Origin: CAYVKY01 sp964452115
GTDB lineage: Bacteria > Bacteroidota > Ignavibacteria > Tepidaquicellales > Tepidaquicellaceae
DNA: 10,858 nucleotides
Reading direction: 5' to 3'
Assembly (NCBI GenBank): GCA_964452115.1
Contig: CAYVKY010000076.1
Coordinates: 1 to 10,858 of the forward strand
The translations under genes were made by a program, and so were the position numbers. Numbering within the stretch: the first letter of the stretch is position 1; the number at the start of each line of letters is the position of its first letter. This document shows positions 7,188 to 10,858 of this stretch, one piece after another. Below the pieces are notes generated by a model. The model was not told where the DNA came from and made no database searches. It saw only the letters and a list, made by a program, of their open reading frames with translations.

Positions 7188-7899
7188 AGAAAAAAATTAC
7201 ATAAGGCAGATTATTAAAAATGAGACAACTCTCAAGGGTCTTTATAAAGATGAAGCTGAGCTATTTGAAGACATTGAAAAAAACATAAAAGAGAAAAAAG
7301 AGAAGAATGAACAGAAGCACGCTAATATTTATCAGTTTAATCCGTTCAGCACTGAAATGCCAATGGTTGCTGAACAGGTAGCGAAATATGCCGCACAGAC
7401 TTATATCACAGAGAAGCACAAAACGGAATTTTATTACAATAAAGAGAAGAATATTGCCCTCAAAATTACTTTTAAAAAATCCACTCAGGTATGCGCATCA
7501 ATCATTGCCGATGCAAATGTTGATGTCTGCAAAACAATAATATTTTGCAGGGAATTAGAAAAATATTATATTCCAAATGATAAGGGTGAATTTACAATCG
7601 GGAATTTCGATAACTTTCACCTGCATGAATTCAATTTTGATTTTCTTTTCCCCGCCGAAGAAATAGTTATAATGAAATTCGGAGAGGATTATATCCCTTC
7701 TTCGGCATTTAAAAAAGCCGAAGCCGTTGATCTGCTGATAAACGAAAGTTTTATTACACTGAAAGTGAAAGCCGCATTTAATGTAAATGCCGTGGTTTTC
7801 AAATCAGGCAGTCATATGGATTTTGCAAAAACCGAAAATAAATCCATTCTAATCCCGCGTATATTTCTTGCTGCGAATATGAAAGTGTATATATATTAA
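7168..7899 (+). CDS. Unrecognised coiled-coil plus beta-rich protein
   Basis: I do not recognise this 243-residue protein. Residues about 6-52 form a highly charged helix, probably a coiled coil (KDEAELFEDIEKNIKEKKEK). A linker with NPF and MPMVAEQVAKYAAQTY follows, and then a beta-rich C-terminal part. Two similar beta units may be present, one from IALKITFKKSTQV (97-109) and one from ITLKVKAAFNVNAVVF (196-211). No signal peptide or membrane helix is seen, so it is probably cytoplasmic. It begins inside the end of the helical-protein gene (20-base overlap in another frame) and ends 5 bases before the ATG of the long Lon-like gene, so the three form one operon. The helix-linker-beta layout would suit an adaptor or anti-factor, but that is only an inference from layout and context. 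Confidence 0.78.
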   Translation: MTVKLSKEKNYIRQIIKNETTLKGLYKDEAELFEDIEKNIKEKKEKNEQKHANIYQFNPFSTEMPMVAEQVAKYAAQTYITEKHKTEFYYNKEKNIALKITFKKSTQVCASIIADANVDVCKTIIFCRELEKYYIPNDKGEFTIGNFDNFHLHEFNFDFLFPAEEIVIMKFGEDYIPSSAFKKAEAVDLLINESFITLKVKAAFNVNAVVFKSGSHMDFAKTENKSILIPRIFLAANMKVYIY

Positions 7900-7904
7900 C
7901 CCGA

Positions 7905-10858
7905 ATGATTTCAGACCTGATTAAAAAATATGAAATCACCCTTCAGTATTTAGATTCCCTTCACAATCCCAGAAAGAAATTAATTGCCATAATAGATTTC
8001 TTCCGCACCTGCGAAAAAGAAAATCACTTCCCGCCGAGTTTTTCATTTATCGAAGAGTTCATTCCTAAGCTTATAAACATTTTCCGGTTATCAAGTATAA
8101 ACTTTATTGACCCGGAATATCTTAAATCAGCAAAAAAGATTCTTATAATTTCAAAATATGAATACGGTGACAGCATAGTTATTTCGCAGATTGATGCAGC
8201 AATAGACCTCATCAATATGCAGCTTCTGAAAATGTATTTCCATCTCGGTGAAATATCAGACGGTATCGTCATATTAAATAATATGGTTGAAACCGGAACC
8301 GGTGCGGATTACAAATCTGAAAATATCCGCAGCGCAATTAAAAATCCGCCTGATACCGGAAAATTCACACTCGTAACAAAGGATACATTCAGGAAATCCC
8401 GTGCATTTGAAATTCTTGATGAAATAAAATATGAAATAGAAAGATTAAATTCCTCTTCCGATTCCGAAATAAATCTGATACTCATTGATGATGATTCAAA
8501 CGGAAACAATGACGGCTGCGGCATAATCCAGTCTCTGAGCTGCGCATCAGAATCAAGCGGAAAATCAAAAAGCGGAATCGTGCTGGATAATATAACCGAT
8601 CTGAATGAAACAGATTTGCATGATTCGCTTGTGACAGTTAAGAATACCGCATCGCATTTACTTTATATATCGGGAATAAGAAAAAATACAGACAATTTTT
8701 CGGCTAAACTCTTTTACGAAAGCAGAAAGAGTATATACAAAGGAAAATCATTTCTGCTGCCTGCATCAATTCTGTTTTTCTGCAATTTTCATAATAAAGA
8801 AAGTGTAAAGTACTCGTACAGAATCAGTTCTTCAGCAGCATTTACGGGGGCTCTGGATGATAACGGAGATTTAATTAAACTTCCTCACAGCATTCTTAAA
8901 GCAAAAGTTTATACTGCATTTTTCTCATGGATAAAATGCATCATTATACCGGAAGAAAATCTTCGCGAAGCGAAAGATGAGATTTCAAGACTGAACCTGA
9001 AATATCCAGGAAGAAAACTGAACGTAATCGGACTAAAAAATGCCGCTGATATTTTTAAATACCCTGAGATAATTAAAAAAGAAAAACACACACTGAAGGA
9101 AGCCGGATTAAAACAGTTCAGGAAACATTACCTGAGTACTACAATTGCAGCGGCAGTAATACTGATTCTTGCAACTTTAGGATTTGGGAAATTATTTATT
9201 AAATTACCTGTCAAGCCGGTACCGCAGACGGATTCAGAGATGTACGCGGTCTATACACCGGAAAGTGAAGTCCCCTGGCTTTTCCACAATGCTGATTACT
9301 TCGGCGGCGATACAATAAATTTCGGTGATGTATCAGTTGCAGATATGTGGTATCCGCAGATAGACCTGATAAACAACAGCAGCAATGAGGATAAATTCAA
9401 TATCGAACTTGAAGGAAAAGATAAAAATGAATTTGAAATTCTGTGGAGACAGGAAGGCAGGCAGCCGTCTGCACCGGTTCTGAAACCCGATGTAAAGCAA
9501 AGAATTTATATTAAATTCAGACCTGTAGATTATTCTTCCCCTGGACTAAAAAATGCGGTATTGAATTTATATACGGAAAGTCATCCGGAAATCAGGAAGA
9601 AGATATATCTGAAAGGAAATTCCGTAAAATATGACAAAGGATATTCACTGCTGTTAAATGACGGCGATGACCAGCTTGTTGTCAACAATGATAAAAATAT
9701 TTTAAATGATGATTTCACCATAAGTTTTTGGTTAAAGCCGGAACTTACGAGCGGCATAATAAATGACATACCTGTGATGATAAATGATGACGGCTCAAAA
9801 AATAAATTTTACATTCTCATTTCAAAAGATTCCTGTCTTGCATTTAATATGATGCCGAATAGAACCAAACCCGAACCGCTTTATTTTTATTCAAAAAATA
9901 AAATTATATTCGGTGAATGGAATTATATTGCGGTAACGTATAATAAAGGCAATGCCGCAATATTGCTGAATAACAAACGGTCAAATTTTTATTTTAAAGA
10001 CAACCCCGTCAAAATTATCGGCGATAAAATCAGTTTCGGCGGAATTAAAAATCCGGATAAAAGAAAAACAGAAAAACCCGGTAACACAAATTTCAGATTT
10101 CTGCTAAGCAGTTTAAAAATGTGGAATGCGGAAATGCCGGAGCGGTATCTTTCTGCGAATAAATTTTCAAACGATATTGATACTAGCAAATCACTTATAC
10201 TTCAGTATGACTTCGATGATATGAACTTTGAAACCGTTTATGATTTATCGAAAAATGATTTATGGGGAACGATATACGGCGGCGTATCAAGAAAAATGGA
10301 TAGTCCGGACTTTATAACCGGTAAGCATACATCCGCAGACAATGCCGGAAACAAAGTTTTGTCATTAGGAAAAAGGGGCATTATGAAATGCCCGCTGGAT
10401 TTATTTAAGAAACCTTCGTCTTTTACGATGCAATGCGATTTAAAAATTAAAGTCAACGAAAGCACTTATGCTAATGCCTTTTTTGATATATCGCATCCTG
10501 ATTTTGATGCAAAATTTATGTATTTGAATAATAATGTCAGGCTTTCATTTGATGATAAAGTAAATTCATTGCTGAATTCGAAAGAAAAAAATTATTTGCC
10601 CGGAGATAAATGGCATCGTTACACTTTGTGTTATTCATACGAAAATGATTTTCTTGTGTTGTATATAGACAGCACGCAGTTTCTGAGGCTGGATTCACTC
10701 AAAAGTAAATTTGATGTTTCACGATGGTTTTACTGCTTATCGTTTGGCAGTGCAAGTTTCTTTTACTCCCCAAGACTTATACAAAACGATATCCAAATTG
10801 ATAATGCAAAAGTTTTCAGCCGCATTTTATCGCCTTCCGAAATCTACGGTTCAAACAC
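7905..10858 (+). CDS. Membrane Lon-like (S16) protein with ASH and LamG domains, 3' end beyond window
   Basis: An uninterrupted frame of 984 codons starting at an ATG 5 bases after the previous stop and still open at the edge; translated by hand. Layout: helical N-terminus (1-150), a linker/beta region (150-265), then a Lon-protease-like domain (about 265-400). This domain carries GKS (280-282) where Lon has GPS with the catalytic serine, a TGALDDNG turn (314-321), ILKAK (330-334) where K334 matches the catalytic lysine, and WIKCIIIPEEN, the usual strand after it. There is no AAA+ module (no Walker A/B). A transmembrane helix lies at about 410-428, with more basic residues before it, so the Lon-like part should be cytoplasmic. 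Outside follow an ASH/HYDIN-like Ig domain (467-572), a LamG/concanavalin-like domain (576-794, with FTISFW and GEWNYIAVTYNKG) and a second one (about 815 onward). Catalysis is inferred, not shown. Confidence 0.88.
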   Translation, partial: MISDLIKKYEITLQYLDSLHNPRKKLIAIIDFFRTCEKENHFPPSFSFIEEFIPKLINIFRLSSINFIDPEYLKSAKKILIISKYEYGDSIVISQIDAAIDLINMQLLKMYFHLGEISDGIVILNNMVETGTGADYKSENIRSAIKNPPDTGKFTLVTKDTFRKSRAFEILDEIKYEIERLNSSSDSEINLILIDDDSNGNNDGCGIIQSLSCASESSGKSKSGIVLDNITDLNETDLHDSLVTVKNTASHLLYISGIRKNTDNFSAKLFYESRKSIYKGKSFLLPASILFFCNFHNKESVKYSYRISSSAAFTGALDDNGDLIKLPHSILKAKVYTAFFSWIKCIIIPEENLREAKDEISRLNLKYPGRKLNVIGLKNAADIFKYPEIIKKEKHTLKEAGLKQFRKHYLSTTIAAAVILILATLGFGKLFIKLPVKPVPQTDSEMYAVYTPESEVPWLFHNADYFGGDTINFGDVSVADMWYPQIDLINNSSNEDKFNIELEGKDKNEFEILWRQEGRQPSAPVLKPDVKQRIYIKFRPVDYSSPGLKNAVLNLYTESHPEIRKKIYLKGNSVKYDKGYSLLLNDGDDQLVVNNDKNILNDDFTISFWLKPELTSGIINDIPVMINDDGSKNKFYILISKDSCLAFNMMPNRTKPEPLYFYSKNKIIFGEWNYIAVTYNKGNAAILLNNKRSNFYFKDNPVKIIGDKISFGGIKNPDKRKTEKPGNTNFRFLLSSLKMWNAEMPERYLSANKFSNDIDTSKSLILQYDFDDMNFETVYDLSKNDLWGTIYGGVSRKMDSPDFITGKHTSADNAGNKVLSLGKRGIMKCPLDLFKKPSSFTMQCDLKIKVNESTYANAFFDISHPDFDAKFMYLNNNVRLSFDDKVNSLLNSKEKNYLPGDKWHRYTLCYSYENDFLVLYIDSTQFLRLDSLKSKFDVSRWFYCLSFGSASFFYSPRLIQNDIQIDNAKVFSRILSPSEIYGSN

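Noticed and set aside
8742..8753. GKS in the long protein as a P-loop (Walker A)
   Set aside because: There is no GxxxxGK(S/T) spacing and no Walker B, and the following sequence aligns with the Lon catalytic serine segment instead.
8024..10465. Several 60-80 codon - strand frames in the right part
   Set aside because: They lie antisense to the long + strand frame from 7905, whose continuous domains (Lon-like, TM, ASH, LamG) make it the real coding strand.

Overview
The window looks like a chromosomal piece of an AT-rich bacterium of the Bacteroidota/Chlorobiota group, most likely an Ignavibacteria-like lineage. The main evidence is two secreted proteins that end in a type IX secretion (T9SS) sorting domain of the QNYPNPFN...KKM(V/L)L(I/V)K kind. 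Both also carry N-terminal signal peptides and beta-propeller bodies. The lineage call is an inference from this style of sorting domain and from base composition.

Left part (1-1420, + strand): a short palindromic repeat-like tract (about 1-125), a doubtful small hydrophobic ORF, a DinB-family protein (330-833) and an unrecognised 166-residue protein with a very acidic tail (869-1369). These end at a strong two-way terminator hairpin (1388-1415), shared with the convergent gene on the other strand.

Middle part (1425-5907): a WD40/PQQ-like propeller T9SS cargo protein (1425-3041, -), a small cupin (3153-3518, -), tRNA-Gly with a CCC anticodon (3785-3856, +) and a 680-residue T9SS cargo protein (3865-5907, -) with thirteen regularly spaced Asp-box (BNR-type) repeats. 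These two large proteins should be exported by Sec and then carried over the outer membrane by T9SS. No T9SS machinery genes lie in the window.

Right part (6225-10858, + strand): after a 317-base AT-rich divergent intergenic region with several dyads, three tightly packed genes form an apparent operon. These are a 320-residue helical protein, a 243-residue protein with a charged helix and a beta-rich C-terminal part, and a very long reading frame from 7905 that is still open at the window edge (984 codons visible). I translated this last frame by hand. It has a helical N-terminus, a Lon-protease-like (S16) domain with a plausible Ser282/Lys334 dyad but no AAA+ ATPase, one transmembrane helix, an ASH/HYDIN-like Ig domain and two concanavalin/LamG-like domains. 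This operon is the most novel thing here: it looks like a membrane-spanning, ATPase-free Lon-like protein joined to a large extracytoplasmic binding region, with two unknown cytoplasmic partners.
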